Positions 55,216 to 64,000 of a DNA stretch of 64,000 nt are shown here, in pieces. The notes beneath the pieces are model-generated. The model was not told where the DNA came from. It was given only the letters and a program-made list of their open reading frames with translations, and searched no databases. The translations under genes were made by a program, and so were the position numbers. The DNA comes from Peribacillus muralis. Its GTDB lineage: Bacteria > Bacillota > Bacilli > Bacillales > DSM-1321. Each line of letters opens with the position of its first letter. Position 1 is the first letter of the stretch. The stretch covers positions 3,091,051 through 3,155,050 of the forward strand of contig NZ_CP017080.1 in assembly GCF_001645685.2 (NCBI RefSeq), in the 5' to 3' direction.

Positions 55216-55265
55216 AAAAAACACAAAGATCAAGTCCCCTCGGGCTGAAGATCTTTGTGTTTTTT
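55216..55265 (+). terminator. Terminator of yqgB
   Basis: Stem AAAAAACACAAAGATC/GATCTTTGTGTTTTTT with a GC-containing loop, directly downstream of yqgB. Confidence 0.9.
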
Positions 55266-55408
55266 CCTTTTTTTCAGGTTCTTTCATCCGATTCCTTCCA
55301 TATGACTGCAGTCATCATTTTTTATATCTCCTTAATTCGACAAAATACTCAGCAAGTATTCCCTATACTGATGATGTTAATTGAATTAGGTTATAAGAGG
55401 TGATAAAC

Positions 55409-55552
55409 GTGAAGACAAGTTATCTTGATTTGCAGTGGTTGTCACTAATCATGGAGGCAAAAGAAATAGGTCTGACTCCGAAGGAAATCAGTGCCTTTCT
55501 TGACTCCTGCTCAAATAAACAGGATGCTACACAATTGAATAAAAATAATTGA
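55409..55552 (+). CDS. SinI-family anti-repressor, orphan
   Basis: 47-residue open frame starting at GTG 55409 with AAGAGGTG 6 bases upstream. Residues 6-33 read LDLQWLSLIMEAKEIGLT followed by PKEISAFLDS; the core L-D-x-x-W-x-x-L-x-x-E-A-K-E-x-x-x-x-P-x-E-I-x-x-x-L matches the Sin anti-repressor domain of SinI (LDQEWVELMVEAKEANISPE in B. subtilis). A C-terminal tail rich in Q, K and N follows. Such peptides bind SinR-type repressors. No SinR-like gene is next to it. I am fairly sure of the family, less so of the function. Confidence 0.78.
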   Translation: MKTSYLDLQWLSLIMEAKEIGLTPKEISAFLDSCSNKQDATQLNKNN

Positions 55553-55638
55553 CCATTTTAGAGATGCCCATTTTTAGGCATAATTGCAGTCCCTTTCAAG
55601 TATATATAGTGTAAAGACAAGCTTGGGAGGGTGGAAAA

Positions 55639-55971
55639 TTGAAAAGGCTATTGGTTTTTATTTCATTTTGCTTCACATTATTCATTATTTATTTCGATTT
55701 GACTACCGGCACTCTGCCGACTCCACATTCACCGGCTTCCACAGTTCAGCCAGCCATCCCGGCAAGTCAGCAGCAACCTGCCCCGACTGCAGTTTTTAAA
55801 GAAATTACCATGAAACCAGGAGATACCTTACTCTCCATCGTCGAAACGCAAAAATACGGGAACAATAAGCCGATCGAAACAATCATCTCTGATTTCCAAA
55901 GCTTGAATGAAGGTATAAAGCCTGAAAATATGCAGATCGGAAAAACATATAAGATTCCTGTTTATAAATAG
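55639..55971 (+). CDS. yqfZ: LysM-domain protein YqfZ
   Basis: 110 residues: N-terminal membrane helix (4-20), P/A/Q-rich linker, then a single LysM domain (about 56-110: ITMKPGDTLLSIVETQKYGN, IGKTYKIPVYK). Start TTG with GGAGGG upstream. It probably binds cell wall and is membrane-anchored. Located just before ispG as in B. subtilis. Confidence 0.85.
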   Translation: MKRLLVFISFCFTLFIIYFDLTTGTLPTPHSPASTVQPAIPASQQQPAPTAVFKEITMKPGDTLLSIVETQKYGNNKPIETIISDFQSLNEGIKPENMQIGKTYKIPVYK

Positions 55972-56165
55972 ACGGAAAACGGGAAGGGTTTTGCGTTTTC
56001 GAGAGTAACGAAAGACATCGGAAATATCGGGAAGTATGAATTCTTCCCACCGAAAAAAGATATTACGTCCTATTTCCTTGTCAAGAAGTAAGTACATTGA
56101 TACAATATTTCAGAGAAGTAAATGAAAAATCAAAACTGATTTTTTCCTAAAGGAGAGAATTCCAC

Positions 56166-57278
56166 TTGAGTGAAATCATACATCGCACCAAGACGCGGCC
56201 AATTAAAGTCGGAAACTTAACGATTGGCGGCAATAATGAAGTTATCGTACAAAGCATGACAACAACTAAAACACATGATGTCGAAGCAACTGTTGCAGAA
56301 ATCCTTCGCCTTGAAGAAGCGGGATGTCAAGTCGTACGAGTTGCCTGTCCGGACGAAAGAGCGGCAGATGCAATTTCTGAAATAAAGAAACGGATAAACA
56401 TTCCCCTTGTAGTCGATATTCATTTCGATTATAAGCTGGCATTGAAGGCAATTGAAGGCGGAGCGGATAAAATCAGGATCAACCCAGGAAATATCGGACG
56501 CCGCGAAAAGGTTGAAGCAGTCGTTAAAGCTGCGAAAGCAAAAGGCATTCCAATCCGGATCGGGGTCAATGCCGGTTCCCTTGAGAGGAAAATCCTTGAT
56601 AAATACGGATACCCAACGGCAGATGGAATGGTCGAAAGTGCCCTGCACCATATCAAGATTCTCGAAGATCTCGACTTTCATGACATCATCGTGTCCATGA
56701 AGGCTTCTGATGTGAATTTAGCCATCGAAGCATATGAAAAAGCTTCGAAAGCATTCGATTACCCACTACATTTGGGAATCACTGAATCCGGTACTTTATT
56801 CTCCGGAACGGTAAAAAGCGCTGCCGGCCTAGGGGCGATCCTAAGCCAGGGCATCGGAAGCACGATGCGTGTTTCCCTTAGCGCGGACCCAGTCGAAGAG
56901 GTGAAGGTAGCACGGGAGCTCCTGAAAGTATTCGGACTTGCTTCCAACATGGCCACTTTGATCTCCTGCCCGACTTGCGGTCGCATCGAGATCGATTTAA
57001 TCTCCATCGCCAATGAGGTCGAGGAGTACATCCAGACGATTAAAGCCCCAATCAAGGTATCTGTGCTCGGTTGCGCGGTAAACGGTCCTGGAGAGGCCCG
57101 TGAGGCTGATATCGGCATAGCCGGTGCCCGCGGTGAAGGCTTGCTGTTCAGAAAAGGGCAAATCGTACGTAAGGTACCTGAAGAAACGATGGTCGAGGAA
57201 CTGAAGAAGGAAATTGACAAAATCGCTGAAGAGTATTATGAAAAACAAAGAGCGGAAGCTGCTGCATCGAATAAATAA
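56166..57278 (+). CDS. ispG: 4-hydroxy-3-methylbut-2-enyl-diphosphate synthase (flavodoxin)
   Basis: Catalyses the penultimate step of the MEP isoprenoid pathway. 370 residues: TIM-barrel N-domain beginning [13 protein letters not shown], and a C-domain with the [4Fe-4S] cysteines in LISCPTCGR and [19 protein letters not shown]. The start is TTG with AAAGGAGAG upstream. It has no gene partner on this strand. Equivalent of yqfY (gcpE). Confidence 0.97.
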   Translation: MSEIIHRTKTRPIKVGNLTIGGNNEVIVQSMTTTKTHDVEATVAEILRLEEAGCQVVRVACPDERAADAISEIKKRINIPLVVDIHFDYKLALKAIEGGADKIRINPGNIGRREKVEAVVKAAKAKGIPIRIGVNAGSLERKILDKYGYPTADGMVESALHHIKILEDLDFHDIIVSMKASDVNLAIEAYEKASKAFDYPLHLGITESGTLFSGTVKSAAGLGAILSQGIGSTMRVSLSADPVEEVKVARELLKVFGLASNMATLISCPTCGRIEIDLISIANEVEEYIQTIKAPIKVSVLGCAVNGPGEAREADIGIAGARGEGLLFRKGQIVRKVPEETMVEELKKEIDKIAEEYYEKQRAEAAASNK

Positions 57279-57280
57279 AA

Positions 57281-57312
57281 CAAAACCCCGATTTTTTATC
57301 GGGGTTTTTGTT
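57281..57312. terminator. Bidirectional terminator between ispG and yqfX
   Basis: Stem CAAAACCCCGAT/ATCGGGGTTTTTG around an A/T loop, followed by T on the plus strand; serves both convergent genes. Confidence 0.9.
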
Positions 57313-57317
57313 TTACT

Positions 57318-57788
57318 CTAAAAGAACGGCAGGATGAATATGCCTACGATGATGGAAAGAGCACCTATGCCTATTGCCCATGTACCCATGTTCGATCCAC
57401 GGCTGCGGGCCACGATCCCTACGATGATCCCTGCAATTCCCAAAAGGAAGGGCATCATGAATAGCGATAAAATGGAAATGATCAAGGCTGCAACACCAAT
57501 GACTTTTCCTCTTGATGCCACGTCCCCAGAATCAACAGCCCCTGCTACAGACTCATCCTTATATGACCTGCTTCTTCGAGGCATGGTCGAAATCTCTGCC
57601 GACGTCTCTTCATGATACCGGTTATCCGCATTTGACACGGACCTTCGATTTTCATTACGCCGGTCATCTGCCGGTTGATCTTCATTATAATACCGCTCAT
57701 GATGCGGGTCATCGACAATCGTTGGTTCAGTGCCTTCTTTGCTCAATCGTATTTCATCGTCAACACTGGAGTATTGATCTTTTTCCAT
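57318..57788 (-). CDS. yqfX: DUF4190-type membrane protein YqfX
   Basis: 156 residues: a long hydrophilic N-terminal part rich in D, E, R and S (about 1-95), then two membrane helices around GKVIGVAALIISILSLFMMP and GTWAIGIGALSIIVGIFIL with IVGIVARSRGSNMG between them. ATG 57788 has GAGGG upstream. Position matches B. subtilis yqfX. Function unknown. Confidence 0.8.
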   Translation of the reverse strand: MEKDQYSSVDDEIRLSKEGTEPTIVDDPHHERYYNEDQPADDRRNENRRSVSNADNRYHEETSAEISTMPRRSRSYKDESVAGAVDSGDVASRGKVIGVAALIISILSLFMMPFLLGIAGIIVGIVARSRGSNMGTWAIGIGALSIIVGIFILPFF

Positions 57789-57957
57789 TCGTGCATCCCT
57801 CACTTTCGTTTATAGGAGCAGTTATAGTATATGTAAAAGCTACGGAATCCACCGTGATAATGGTTTCTTGTCTTGGAAATAAATAAGCGATTTTACCAAA
57901 GCCGTGATTGTATATGTTACACTATTACAAGTACTTTTAGATGAGGAGAGATTCATC

Positions 57958-58542
57958 ATGAAAAAACGTTTTGGCATCGACATAGACGGGACTGTCACAA
58001 GACCTGATTCGATGGTCCCCTTTTTAAATGAAGCTTTTCAGCTGAATTTAGCTTATGAAGACATTACCGAGTATGACTTATTCCCATTCGTCAATGTACC
58101 GAAGGAGGATTTCACCAAATGGTTCATCGAGACGGAGCCGCTCATATACACCGAATCTTCATTGGCTGAAGGAGCGAAGGATGTTCTCGAAAAATGGACA
58201 AAACAAGCCGACCTATATTTCATCAGTGCCAGAAGCAACCGGTTATTCGATGTGACGAAGGATTGGTTCACAACGAACGGAGTCCTCTATAATCATATAG
58301 AGCTTGTGGGCTCACACGATAAAGTGGCGGCAGCCAAGAAATTCGCGGTCGATCTCTTCCTAGAGGACAAGCACGATAATGCGGTGGCCATTTCTGAAGA
58401 ATGCAAAATACCGGTGATTTTATTCAATACCCCATACAACCAAGACACTGTGCCTGAAAGCGTCATCCGGGTCAACAATTGGCAAGAGGCCTCTTCCTGG
58501 GTGACCAACTGGCTGGCAGAAAATCCTGTTGCCATCAAATGA
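57958..58542 (+). CDS. yqfW: HAD-family nucleotidase-like protein YqfW
   Basis: 194 residues. HAD motif I is FGIDIDGTVTRPD (nucleophile Asp9), motif II DLYFISARSN, motif III/IV FLEDKHDNAVAI. The family resembles 5'(3')-deoxyribonucleotidases. ATG 57958 has GAGGAGAG upstream. A longer frame from 57904 has no site. Substrate not defined. Confidence 0.88.
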   Translation: MKKRFGIDIDGTVTRPDSMVPFLNEAFQLNLAYEDITEYDLFPFVNVPKEDFTKWFIETEPLIYTESSLAEGAKDVLEKWTKQADLYFISARSNRLFDVTKDWFTTNGVLYNHIELVGSHDKVAAAKKFAVDLFLEDKHDNAVAISEECKIPVILFNTPYNQDTVPESVIRVNNWQEASSWVTNWLAENPVAIK

Positions 58543-58577
58543 AAAAAAACCATTGACTAAAAAGTCAATGGTTTTTT
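58543..58577. terminator. Bidirectional terminator between yqfW and zur
   Basis: Stem AAAAAACCATTGACT/AGTCAATGGTTTTTT with a 4-base loop. Confidence 0.92.
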
Positions 58578-59001
58578 AGGCCTCTACAGATACACTGCAT
58601 GCGGGACAGCGCCCGTATATTTCAAATTTATGTCCTGAAACATCGTAGTCCTTCAAGCTATCCTCCAGCTCCTGCATCGGGCACACTTCAATTTCTTTCG
58701 TTTTACCGCAATTCAAGCAGATGAAGTGATGATGATGGGAAGAATGGCCGCATGTGAAGCGGAAATGCTTTTCCCCTTCCAACTCGGTCGTTTCAAATAT
58801 CCCCAATTCAACGAACAAAGAAAGGTTCCGGTAAATCGTATCAAAGCTCAATCCCGGATAATCCTGTTTCATATTCTCCAGCACATCTTTTGCGGTTAAA
58901 TATTTATCGCTGGTCGAGAAAAGCTGAAGCATCTCTTCCCTCTTCCCAGTATGTTTAAAACCTTTATCTTTCATTAATTGCATGGCAGTAGAAACGTTCA
59001 A
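58576..59001 (-). CDS. zur: Zinc-responsive Fur-family repressor Zur
   Basis: 141 residues. N-terminal winged helix, [16 protein letters not shown] recognition region, and zinc-binding [24 protein letters not shown] then RCPACSVS, giving the structural Cys pairs. TTG 59001 has GGGTGAT upstream and gives the B. subtilis-like start [18 protein letters not shown]. It follows znuC and znuB, so a repressor and its likely targets are in one operon. Confidence 0.93.
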   Translation of the reverse strand: MNVSTAMQLMKDKGFKHTGKREEMLQLFSTSDKYLTAKDVLENMKQDYPGLSFDTIYRNLSLFVELGIFETTELEGEKHFRFTCGHSSHHHHFICLNCGKTKEIEVCPMQELEDSLKDYDVSGHKFEIYGRCPACSVSVEA

Positions 59002-59014
59002 AACATCACCCCAT

Positions 59015-59848
59015 CTATCGATTTTTCCACTTATCAAACAAAATTGACAAGATGAGAATTAGCACAGCGATTATTACAATGGTGCCGCCAGGAGCGAGAT
59101 CAAGGTTGTATGATAAAAACAAACCACCTACAACTGAAACCTCACCGAATAAGATCGAAAACACGATCATTTGCTTAAAGCCCTTCGCAAAGCGGAGACT
59201 AGCCGCCACAGGAAGCGTCATGAGCGAAGATACCAGCAATATGCCAATGATTTTCATGGAAGCGGCGATCACCAAGGCTACCATCACGATAAAAATAAAA
59301 TGTATGGCTTTATACGGAATTCCGGAAGCTTTGGCATGCTCTTCATCAAATGATAACAGAAATAATTCTTTATACAATAGGGTAAGGGTCAAGACGACGA
59401 CTATCCCCACTGCCAAGATGACATACAAATCCGTCCGGCTGACTGCACTGACACTGCCGAATAAATATCCATATAAATCCGTGTTGAAGCCGTCTGCAAT
59501 GGATATGAAAATGACGCTTAGGCCCATCCCGCCAGACATAATGATAGGAATTGCAAGCTCTTGGTAATGCTTGTATACCCCTCTTAATTTTTCAATGAAT
59601 AATGAACCACCCACGGAAAAGGCCATCCCCATATAGAGCGGATTCAATCCAGCCAGTGAAAGAAAACTCTTCTGAAGCAATAAACTGAACGCTATGCCAG
59701 CAAGCGCTACATGACTGAGCGCATCAGAAATCATCGACATCCGCCTCACCACAACAAAAACGCCCACTAATGGCGCAATCGCTCCGATTATGATTCCCGT
59801 CAAGAATGCGTTCTGCAAAAATTCGAATTGCAATATCCCCGATATCAT
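59015..59848 (-). CDS. znuB: Zinc/manganese ABC transporter permease ZnuB
   Basis: 277 residues of the ABC-3 permease family with eight hydrophobic segments and the signatures [20 protein letters not shown] and [28 protein letters not shown] 59848 has GGGGGAT upstream. It is the middle gene of znuC-znuB-zur. No solute-binding lipoprotein (ZnuA) is encoded nearby, so it must be elsewhere. Confidence 0.9.
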   Translation of the reverse strand: MISGILQFEFLQNAFLTGIIIGAIAPLVGVFVVVRRMSMISDALSHVALAGIAFSLLLQKSFLSLAGLNPLYMGMAFSVGGSLFIEKLRGVYKHYQELAIPIIMSGGMGLSVIFISIADGFNTDLYGYLFGSVSAVSRTDLYVILAVGIVVVLTLTLLYKELFLLSFDEEHAKASGIPYKAIHFIFIVMVALVIAASMKIIGILLVSSLMTLPVAASLRFAKGFKQMIVFSILFGEVSVVGGLFLSYNLDLAPGGTIVIIAVLILILSILFDKWKNR

Positions 59849-59869
59849 TCGGCTATCCCCCAAAACTTT

Positions 59870-60643
59870 TTAATGATCATGATTTAAAAATTGGACGCCA
59901 TGCCCATAAATGGATGAAAGCTCGACTTCATCCAGCTCATTATATTCACAGGCATCTCCGTGAAAATGGAGCTTTTTATTCAGGCAGGCAACATGTGTGA
60001 CTTTATCGGTCACTGTACCGACATCATGGGTTACCAAAATCAAGGTGATTCCCAACTTTTTGTTCAGCATCTCTAGCATTTCATAAAATTGATGGACATT
60101 CTTTGAATCGACTCCGACCGTGGGCTCATCCAAGATCAACAATTCCGGCTCACTGACCAGTGAGCGGGCAATGAATACCCTCTGTTGCTGCCCTCCGGAC
60201 AATTCTCCGATATTGCGGTTCTGATATCCAAGCATGTCGACGGATTCCAGAGCCTTCTTCACCCTGCTCTTATCCTCTTTGCTTGCGAACTTGAATAAGC
60301 CGATTTTCTTGGTCAAGCCGCTCTGAACCACTTCAAATACGGTCGCAGGGAATCCAGAGTTGAAGGAATTCGCCTTTTGGGAAACGAACCCAACCCTTTG
60401 CCAAGCTTTAAAACGTCGTATGTCTTCCCCGAATAATTCAATTTTACCTTTTTGGAGCTTGAACAGTCCGAGGAGCAACTTTAATAATGTCGATTTTCCA
60501 GAGCCATTCGGACCGACGATCGCCAGGAATGCCCCCTTGGGAATTTCAAGCGAAACATGTTCAAGCACCAGATCTTTTGTATATTTGTAAGAAATATCTT
60601 CTATCTTGATTATCGGGTTTACTACATTATCCAAAGAGATCAC
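59870..60643 (-). CDS. znuC: Zinc ABC transporter ATPase ZnuC
   Basis: 257 residues. Walker A GPNGSGKST, signature [13 protein letters not shown], Walker B LLILDEPTVGVDS, switch VTHDVGTVT. C-terminal His residues (YGHGVQFLNHDH) may bind metal. ATG or TTG start at 60643; AGGTGAT lies upstream. First gene of the operon, directly downstream of a Zur-like operator. Confidence 0.93.
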   Translation of the reverse strand: MISLDNVVNPIIKIEDISYKYTKDLVLEHVSLEIPKGAFLAIVGPNGSGKSTLLKLLLGLFKLQKGKIELFGEDIRRFKAWQRVGFVSQKANSFNSGFPATVFEVVQSGLTKKIGLFKFASKEDKSRVKKALESVDMLGYQNRNIGELSGGQQQRVFIARSLVSEPELLILDEPTVGVDSKNVHQFYEMLEMLNKKLGITLILVTHDVGTVTDKVTHVACLNKKLHFHGDACEYNELDEVELSSIYGHGVQFLNHDH

Positions 60644-60653
60644 CTATTTTTTT

Positions 60654-60679
60654 TAAGAATCATTACGATTAACAATCGT
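60654..60679 (-). promoter_or_regulatory. Candidate Zur operator upstream of znuC
   Basis: AAGAATCATTACGA (60655-60668): the right half ATTACGA and the central ATNATT fit the Zur consensus TCGTAATNATTACGA, while the left half deviates in two bases. An overlapping perfect inverted repeat ACGATT-AAC-AATCGT lies at 60665-60679. Both are directly upstream of the znuC-znuB-zur operon. Confidence 0.6.
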
Positions 60680-60840
60680 TAGTATAAAACAAAGACGGCC
60701 AGATGTAAAGAAACTGGACCTTTGGATCAACGCCCCTCCATCCCGAATCACCGAAATTCGTCAATTACCGTGAATCAAACGAAGTTTCATGTTCACATAC
60801 GCCTTCCTCCTTCATATGTTTTAAAAAAGGAGGAGATCGT

Positions 60841-61101
60841 TTGAAATTATTCGAAATGATGGTCAATCATAAAATCAACAATATTCGGCCCGATGAACTG
60901 CTTTCCCTTGCCAAGCAGCATAAGGTTGCAATCACGCAAAAACAAGCACAGGATATCACTGCACTTCTAGCCGGTAAAAATATCAACATTTTTGATATAC
61001 GCCAAAGGCAAAATGTATTGGGACAGATTACAAAGGTTGCCGGAGCAAATACAGCCAGGGAAATAGAATCTCTCTTCAACAATCTTACTTCCACCTTTTA
61101 A
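60841..61101 (+). CDS. yqfT: DUF2624 protein YqfT
   Basis: 86 residues, helical, with FEMMVNHKINNIRPDELLSLAK and NINIFDIRQRQNVLGQITKVAG. TTG start with AAGGAGGAG upstream. Length and pattern fit DUF2624 and the B. subtilis yqfT position between the Zn operon and nfo. Function unknown. Confidence 0.8.
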   Translation: MKLFEMMVNHKINNIRPDELLSLAKQHKVAITQKQAQDITALLAGKNINIFDIRQRQNVLGQITKVAGANTAREIESLFNNLTSTF

Positions 61102-61119
61102 AAAGTACATTTGTTTAAA

Positions 61120-61159
61120 TGAAAGGACGATTCATCTGTAGTGGATGAACCGTCCTTTT
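61120..61159. terminator. Bidirectional terminator between yqfT and nfo
   Basis: Stem AAAGGACGATTCATC/GATGAACCGTCCTTT with a short loop, T-rich on both outer sides. Confidence 0.85.
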
Positions 61160-61172
61160 TCAAATTGGAATA

Positions 61173-62066
61173 TTATTGGAATCGTATCTTCTCCAGTATA
61201 TGTTCGTCAAATTGATTGTTCTTAAACATATCGATTTCAAATTTATATGGGGCCTTTTTGTCTTTCTTGTCTTCCCCAACATAAGGTGTTTCCAGTATTT
61301 TCGGAACGGCACTTAACTGTGGATGATGGACTATATCATTTAACGCCTTGAATCCGATATGACCGATCCCAATGTTTTCATGGCGATCCTTGCGCATGCC
61401 TCGTTCATTTTTGCTGTCATTGATGTGCAGTACCTTGATGCGTTCGACTCCGACCAATTTGTCGAATTCATTCAGGACGCCATCGAAATCTTCAATGATA
61501 TTATACCCGGCATCATGGGTATGGCAAGTATCGAAGCATACCGATAATTTTTCATTGTGGGTAACACCGTCGATGATCATCGCCAGCTCCTCGAATGACC
61601 TGCCGCATTCAGACCCTTTTCCAGCCATCGTTTCAAGGGCAATCTGAACCTTATCGTCTGCTGTCAGCACTTCATTCAAGCCTTCGATGATCCGCTTGAT
61701 CCCCAGTTCACTGCCTGCTCCGACGTGCGCACCTGGATGAAGGACGATTTGCCTGGCACCAAGCGCTTCTGTGCGATCGATTTCGCTCCGCAGGAAGCTG
61801 ACACCTAGCTCGTATGTGGCTGGATTGGTCGTGTTCGCTATGTTAATGATATATGGAGCGTGGACGACGATGTCCGTTATGCCATTTTCCTCCATATGCA
61901 ATCTTCCGGCCTCGATATTTAAATCCTCGATTTTTTTACGTCTTGTATTTTGAGGGGCCCCCGTATAGATCATGAATGTATTGGAGCCATATGAAACGGC
62001 TTCTTGACTCGCAGCAAGAAGCATGTTTTTCCCACTCATGGAAACATGCGATCCTATCTTCAGCAT
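61173..62066 (-). CDS. nfo: Endonuclease IV (AP endonuclease)
   Basis: 297 residues; DNA repair enzyme cleaving at abasic sites. The family signatures are visible: [26 protein letters not shown] and [23 protein letters not shown], which supply many of the zinc ligands. ATG 62066 with GGGGAG upstream. Equivalent of yqfS; lies 12 bases after cshB on the same strand and may share its transcript. Confidence 0.96.
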   Translation of the reverse strand: MLKIGSHVSMSGKNMLLAASQEAVSYGSNTFMIYTGAPQNTRRKKIEDLNIEAGRLHMEENGITDIVVHAPYIINIANTTNPATYELGVSFLRSEIDRTEALGARQIVLHPGAHVGAGSELGIKRIIEGLNEVLTADDKVQIALETMAGKGSECGRSFEELAMIIDGVTHNEKLSVCFDTCHTHDAGYNIIEDFDGVLNEFDKLVGVERIKVLHINDSKNERGMRKDRHENIGIGHIGFKALNDIVHHPQLSAVPKILETPYVGEDKKDKKAPYKFEIDMFKNNQFDEHILEKIRFQ

Positions 62067-62078
62067 CTGATTACTCCC

Positions 62079-63395
62079 CTATTTCTTTCTCTGTAAACGA
62101 CGTTCGCGTTTTTTGAAGTTTTCCACGTCACGCTGGATTTTCTTCTTGTAACCTGGTTTTACTTTCGTAGGCTTCTTAACATGCCTGCTCGCTTTAACAT
62201 CGATATCAGATTTTTGTTTTTTACGGTTTTTCCGTTTATTGCGTTCTTCTATATCCACCCAATCCCCATTTTGGATATCGGCATCACGAAATTCGATGCC
62301 CATTTTTTCCAAACGGTTCAAAGAATCTTCATCTGATGTATCATAGATGGTTGTGGCAATGCCTGAATAGCCTGCACGAGCAGTCCTTCCCGTCCTATGG
62401 ATGTAAAAATCGAGATCTGTTGGCAATTCATAGTTGATGATATGGCTGACACCTTCAATATCGATTCCACGGGAAGCCAAATCTGTCGCAACGATGAATT
62501 GATACTCAAGGTCATTGATTTGCTTCATCATTTTTTTACGCTCACGAGGCGTTAAATCCCCATGAATGCGGCCGACATTCAGACCCTTTTCAATCAAGGA
62601 ATTGGCCACATGGTCCGCCATTTTCTTTGTGTTCGTGAATATGATCGCCAAATATGGATTATACCGAACGATGATATCATGAAGCAGCTGTTCTCTGTTA
62701 CGGTGGCGAAGCGGTACCAAAACATGCTCGATCTTCGCAGCGGTCGCCTGCTTCGGATTCACCTGGACGTACTTCGGATTTTCCATATATTTATTTAAGA
62801 ACGGCTTCAGTTTTTCTGGAATGGTTGCAGAGAAGACGAGCATTTGGATTTTTTCAGCCATACGCGACGCGAATATATCGACATCTTCAATGAACCCCAT
62901 ATCCAACATAAGGTCCGCTTCATCGACTACAAGCATTTTTGCCGTATATACTTGAAGTGCCTGAGCCGCGACAAGATCCTTGATCCTGCCTGGCGTTCCT
63001 ATCACGACCTGTGGCTGTGTCTTCAACTTATCGATCATGCGCTGTTTATCCGTGCCACCGATAAAACAACGAACAGAAATCTGCTCATCTTCAGGGAAAT
63101 GCTCAGCAATTTTCAAAGCTTCTTTGTAGATTTGGTTCGCTAACTCACGGGTTGGTGCGGAAATAATCGCTTGAACTTCATTTTTACCTGCATCAAGCCT
63201 ATTCATAATCGGCAGCAAATAGGAATGTGTTTTTCCTGTACCTGTCTGCGACTGTCCAATTAAGCTACTTCCCTTTAAAAGCGACGGAAGCACGCGTTCC
63301 TGAATCTCCGTCGGCTTATCGAACCCTAAAGTACGAACCGCATCTAGAATGTAGCTTTTCAAATTAAATCGTTCAAATTGGTTTTGTTTCATCAA
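62079..63395 (-). CDS. cshB: DEAD-box RNA helicase CshB
   Basis: 438 residues. Q motif FNLKSYILDAVRTLGFDKPT, motif I SQTGTGKTH, motif II DEAD (LVVDEADLM), motif III SATI, motif VI HRTGRTARAG; the C-terminal tail is very basic. RNA unwinding during cold or in ribosome and RNA metabolism. Equivalent of yqfR. ATG 63395 with AAGGAG upstream. It is divergent from yqfQ. Confidence 0.94.
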   Translation of the reverse strand: MMKQNQFERFNLKSYILDAVRTLGFDKPTEIQERVLPSLLKGSSLIGQSQTGTGKTHSYLLPIMNRLDAGKNEVQAIISAPTRELANQIYKEALKIAEHFPEDEQISVRCFIGGTDKQRMIDKLKTQPQVVIGTPGRIKDLVAAQALQVYTAKMLVVDEADLMLDMGFIEDVDIFASRMAEKIQMLVFSATIPEKLKPFLNKYMENPKYVQVNPKQATAAKIEHVLVPLRHRNREQLLHDIIVRYNPYLAIIFTNTKKMADHVANSLIEKGLNVGRIHGDLTPRERKKMMKQINDLEYQFIVATDLASRGIDIEGVSHIINYELPTDLDFYIHRTGRTARAGYSGIATTIYDTSDEDSLNRLEKMGIEFRDADIQNGDWVDIEERNKRKNRKKQKSDIDVKASRHVKKPTKVKPGYKKKIQRDVENFKKRERRLQRKK

Positions 63396-63455
63396 AAAAC
63401 TCCTTTATCCTTGTCAGTCATTAGACATGTCCTGTTATTATAATAAATTATACAC

Positions 63456-63718
63456 AAAAAGCGCAAGCGCCTTGGGCAGCTCGGGCAGGAAAATAGGGAT
63501 GGACCCAGAAGGCGATCTTTGCCTTTTGCGGTCCATCTTCTTTTTCTCACCGAGCTAGGTGCTGGAGCTGGATTATACAAAAAGCGCAAGCGCCTTGGGC
63601 AGCTCGGGCAGGAAAATAGGGATGGACCCAGAAGGCGATCTTTGCCTTTTGCGGTCCATCTTCTTTTTCTCACCGAGCTAGGTGCTGGAGCTGGATTATA
63701 CAAAAAGCGCAAGCGCTG
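63456..63718 (+). repeat. 123-bp perfect tandem repeat containing terminator-like hairpins
   Basis: Two complete identical 123-base units (63456-63578 and 63579-63701) and the beginning of a third (AAAAAGCGCAAGCGC at 63702). Each complete unit has a long stem GATGGACC...GGTCCATC with inner pairing AGAAGGC/GCCTTTT, followed by TTCTTTTTCTC (63498-63547 and 63621-63670). Because 123 is a multiple of three, both strands stay open, which creates a false coding frame of 106 codons (63392-63712). Confidence 0.92.
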
Positions 63719-63941
63719 AGGCTAGTTCTCTTAAAATGGACTCTTGCAAACGAAAAGCCCCTGTCCTGGTCATAGCGTATCCCCCGCAGACATGGAGCTA
63801 AAAGACTACCGTTACCATCTTACCTTCTTTACGGTAACTTCACAACAGCCCAGTCACTCTTTCCTCAAACCTTTTTTGCCGACTTGCATAATTTATAGAG
63901 AAGAATACACCTGCACATAAAATCAGAGGAGGTGAAACCTA

Positions 63942-64000
63942 TGTTCCCAGATAGAAATCGTCAACCCGGACCCGGTTTTGGGCCGCCCCGTGGCAGGAGG
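63942..64000 (+). CDS. yqfQ: YqfQ/VrrA-like protein, partial (cut by window edge)
   Basis: Only 19 complete codons are inside the window: MFPDRNRQPGPGFGPPRG and more, rich in P, G and R, after a strong AGAGGAGGTGA site. Proline/glycine/arginine-rich starts and this position next to cshB fit YqfQ. The 63719-63941 stretch between repeat and start shows no other gene. Confidence 0.65.

Noticed and set aside
63392..63712. 106-codon minus-strand open frame
   Set aside because: It consists of the 123-bp repeat translated twice; the frame is open only because 123 is divisible by three.
63456..63718. CRISPR array
   Set aside because: Direct repeats are immediately adjacent without unique spacers and no cas genes are present; the same applies to the arrays at 22190 and 52922.

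Overview
The window is low-to-middle GC Gram-positive DNA from an endospore-forming Bacillaceae. Spore genes (the spoIIIA operon, spore photoproduct lyase) sit beside competence genes (comG) and phosphate genes (pst), in an order that closely follows what I recall of the Bacillus subtilis spoIIIA-to-yqfQ arc (yqh-yqg-yqf genes). Gene content such as adenosylcobalamin-dependent NrdJ next to splB, and the repeat families, suggest a Peribacillus/Bacillus simplex-like organism, but the species is inference.

Layout. 1-2700: minus-strand spoIIIAA-AE sporulation channel operon, cut by the left edge. 3258-7756: efp, yqhT, aroQ, yqhR and plus-strand yqhQ, yqhP. 7999-13179: yqhO, splB, an IS1182-type transposase remnant where B. 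subtilis has mntR, and nrdJ under two NrdR boxes. 13566-19365: lipM, yqhL and the gcvT-gcvPA-gcvPB glycine cleavage operon behind a tandem glycine riboswitch. 19730-22193: yqhH-yqhG. 22422-26721: the comGA-GG/yqzE transformation pseudopilus operon; the sinIR-tapA-sipW-tasA cluster that I recall between yqhG and comG in B. subtilis is absent. 26826-30837: mgsR, an ArsR-type regulator with a cysteine-rich C-terminus, yqgY, a MidA-like methyltransferase, yqgX, yqgW.

30.9-34.6 kb is an accessory patch: an A/T-rich subtilisin gene with a BsuPI-like partner, followed by about 1 kb of non-coding DNA holding a 185-bp tandem repeat. 34663-42488: yqgU, yqgT, glcK, yqgQ, a membrane-anchored unknown, the rhomboid yqgP, yqgO, yqgN, rpmG. 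42605-44465: three poorly known genes. 44509-49040: phoU-pstB-pstA-pstC-pstS behind a PhoP box. 49120-55213: pbpA, an MFS transporter, sodA, yqgC, yqgB. 55409-55552: a very small SinI-family anti-repressor gene with no sinR nearby. 55639-64000: yqfZ, ispG, yqfX, yqfW, the znuC-znuB-zur operon with a Zur-like operator, yqfT, nfo, cshB, a 123-bp tandem hairpin repeat and the first codons of yqfQ.

Most of the window is conserved chromosomal backbone. The most unusual items are the orphan SinI, the protease/BsuPI-like pair, the dispersed and tandem non-coding repeat families (185-bp, 123-bp and two independent 20/21-bp families), the IS1182 scar, the NrdR-controlled B12-dependent reductase, a rhodanese-fold protein without its catalytic cysteine, and a recurrent terminator sequence. 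I did not find a CRISPR array, rRNA, tRNA, prophage or an intact mobile element.
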